Positions 5,405-6,013 of a stretch of DNA of 6,013 nt are shown here, piece after piece. Below the pieces are notes generated by a model that did no database searches, was not told the origin of the DNA, and saw only the letters and a list, made by a program, of their open reading frames with translations. Position numbers and translations under genes: made by a program. Every line of letters begins with the position of its first letter. The stretch's first letter is position 1. Source of the DNA: Candidatus Omnitrophota bacterium (GTDB lineage Bacteria > Verrucomicrobiota > Verrucomicrobiia > Limisphaerales > UBA1319); contig JAMCZD010000297.1 in assembly GCA_023473405.1 (NCBI GenBank), positions 1 through 6,013 of the forward strand, written 5' to 3'.

Positions 5405-6013
5405 TTACAGCGACCAACCCTGACGGTATTGCGGGCGGACGTAATCGTTGGCTTCGCTGTCATTGTTGACTTCCATTTTCTCGCCGGCCCAGAGCAGCCG
5501 CCGGCCGGGAAACCGAACCGCCAGATTCCCCATGAGCACCATCTCGGATAATGGACCCGAGAAATCGAAGTTCGACCCCGCCGGCTTTCCCCCTTTGCAG
5601 GATCGAACCCAATCCTGCTCGTGCCCGGCCATACCGCCCGGAATGCGGTCAAGCACTTTGGGAGGCGCTTGAAATTCCTTCATCCGCGAATCAGGGATCA
5701 ACCTGGGATTCCGCCCATAGCATCCGCACGATAACATCCCGTAATCACCTATAAACAAAACGCCGCCGTCATCGTCCCCCAGGCGCTTGCCTTCCTCGAG
5801 AATGTCCGGGCGCGGCGGCATCATTCCTCCGTCCCACCAAGTCAGTTTGACCTCAGGCATTCCATCCCGAGCGGGAAACTTGTAACGCACAATCGTCGAG
5901 CGCGGATACTGCTCATTCTTCGGTTCGCAACTCTGCCACAATCCCTTCCAGTAAGTGGATATGCACCCTTCCACGCTGACGGGGTATTTGAGTTTCAAGG
6001 CCTGCATCGAGCG
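5405..6013 (-). CDS. Gfo/Idh/MocA family oxidoreductase, C-terminal part
   Basis: The gene is cut by the right edge; 202 residues up to the TAA at 5407-5405 are visible and the Rossmann domain lies outside. The frame is open to 6013 (C-G-C T-C-G before the internal ATG at 6007), so 6007 is not the start. The visible part is the substrate-binding domain of the large PVC/Bacteroidota group: A-L-K-L-K-Y-P near the edge, the W-W-D-G-G-M-M-P-P-R-P motif about residues 59-69, G-V-L-F-I-G-D-Y-G, then G-H-E-Q-D-W-V-R-S-C-K-G-G-K-P with its conserved His, and the closing Y-R-Q-G-W-S-L. Members use tightly held NAD(P) to oxidise or reduce sugars, inositols or glycosides and in these phyla often carry a Tat signal, which cannot be checked here. 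First visible gene of the operon, 17 nt before the VOC ATG. Confidence 0.9.
   Translation of the reverse strand, partial: RSMQALKLKYPVSVEGCISTYWKGLWQSCEPKNEQYPRSTIVRYKFPARDGMPEVKLTWWDGGMMPPRPDILEEGKRLGDDDGGVLFIGDYGMLSCGCYGRNPRLIPDSRMKEFQAPPKVLDRIPGGMAGHEQDWVRSCKGGKPAGSNFDFSGPLSEMVLMGNLAVRFPGRRLLWAGEKMEVNNDSEANDYVRPQYRQGWSL

Noticed and set aside
4827..5417. TTG start at 5417 for the VOC gene
   Set aside because: It would overlap the oxidoreductase by 13 nt and adds a 10-residue leader outside the fold; the ATG at 5387 has an AGGA upstream.
5405..6007. ATG at 6007 as the start of the Gfo/Idh/MocA gene
   Set aside because: The frame stays open to the window edge, and the protein from 6007 lacks the whole nucleotide-binding domain, so this Met is internal.

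Overview
The window looks like chromosomal DNA of a high-GC Gram-negative saprophyte, probably a Verrucomicrobiota (Pedosphaera/Limisphaerales-like) or related PVC bacterium. I infer this from protein style only: a Gfo/Idh/MocA oxidoreductase with the C-terminal pattern common in that phylum group, a secreted GH78 alpha-L-rhamnosidase, and gluconate-5-dehydrogenase-type SDR and zinc-MDR enzymes in one cluster. No rRNA, tRNA, CRISPR, transposase or phage gene is visible.

Layout, read along the minus strand from the right edge: a 5'-truncated Gfo/Idh/MocA oxidoreductase (6013 to 5405); a VOC/glyoxalase-fold protein (5387 to 4827); a short-chain dehydrogenase (4830 to 4036, GTGA overlap with the VOC gene); a zinc-dependent medium-chain dehydrogenase (4026 to 2983, 9 nt after the SDR); and a secreted alpha-L-rhamnosidase (2907 to 226, 75 nt after the MDR gene). 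Tight spacing, one overlap and common orientation indicate one operon. At the left edge lies the first 30 codons of ribB/ribBA (92 to 1, minus strand), a housekeeping riboflavin gene unrelated to the sugar cluster. Between it and the rhamnosidase, on the plus strand, is the start of a small secreted Cys-containing protein (from 137).

How the genes may work together: the rhamnosidase would release L-rhamnose from plant or algal glycosides outside the cytoplasm. The Gfo/Idh/MocA, SDR and MDR enzymes would carry out NAD(P)-linked oxidation or reduction of the released sugar or aglycone, and the VOC protein would isomerise or cleave an intermediate. The exact substrate cannot be read from the sequence. 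No rhamnose isomerase, kinase, aldolase, lactonase or dehydratase lies in the window.

The oddest spot is about 280-300. The rhamnosidase seems to lose family-like sequence there and finishes in 18 residues that are the antisense of the small secreted ORF, while that ORF loses protein-like character at the same place. This suggests a recombination or insertion junction (or an assembly join) that cut the 3' ends of two convergent genes. A second point is the SDR catalytic motif, which reads Y-x-x-x-R instead of Y-x-x-x-K.
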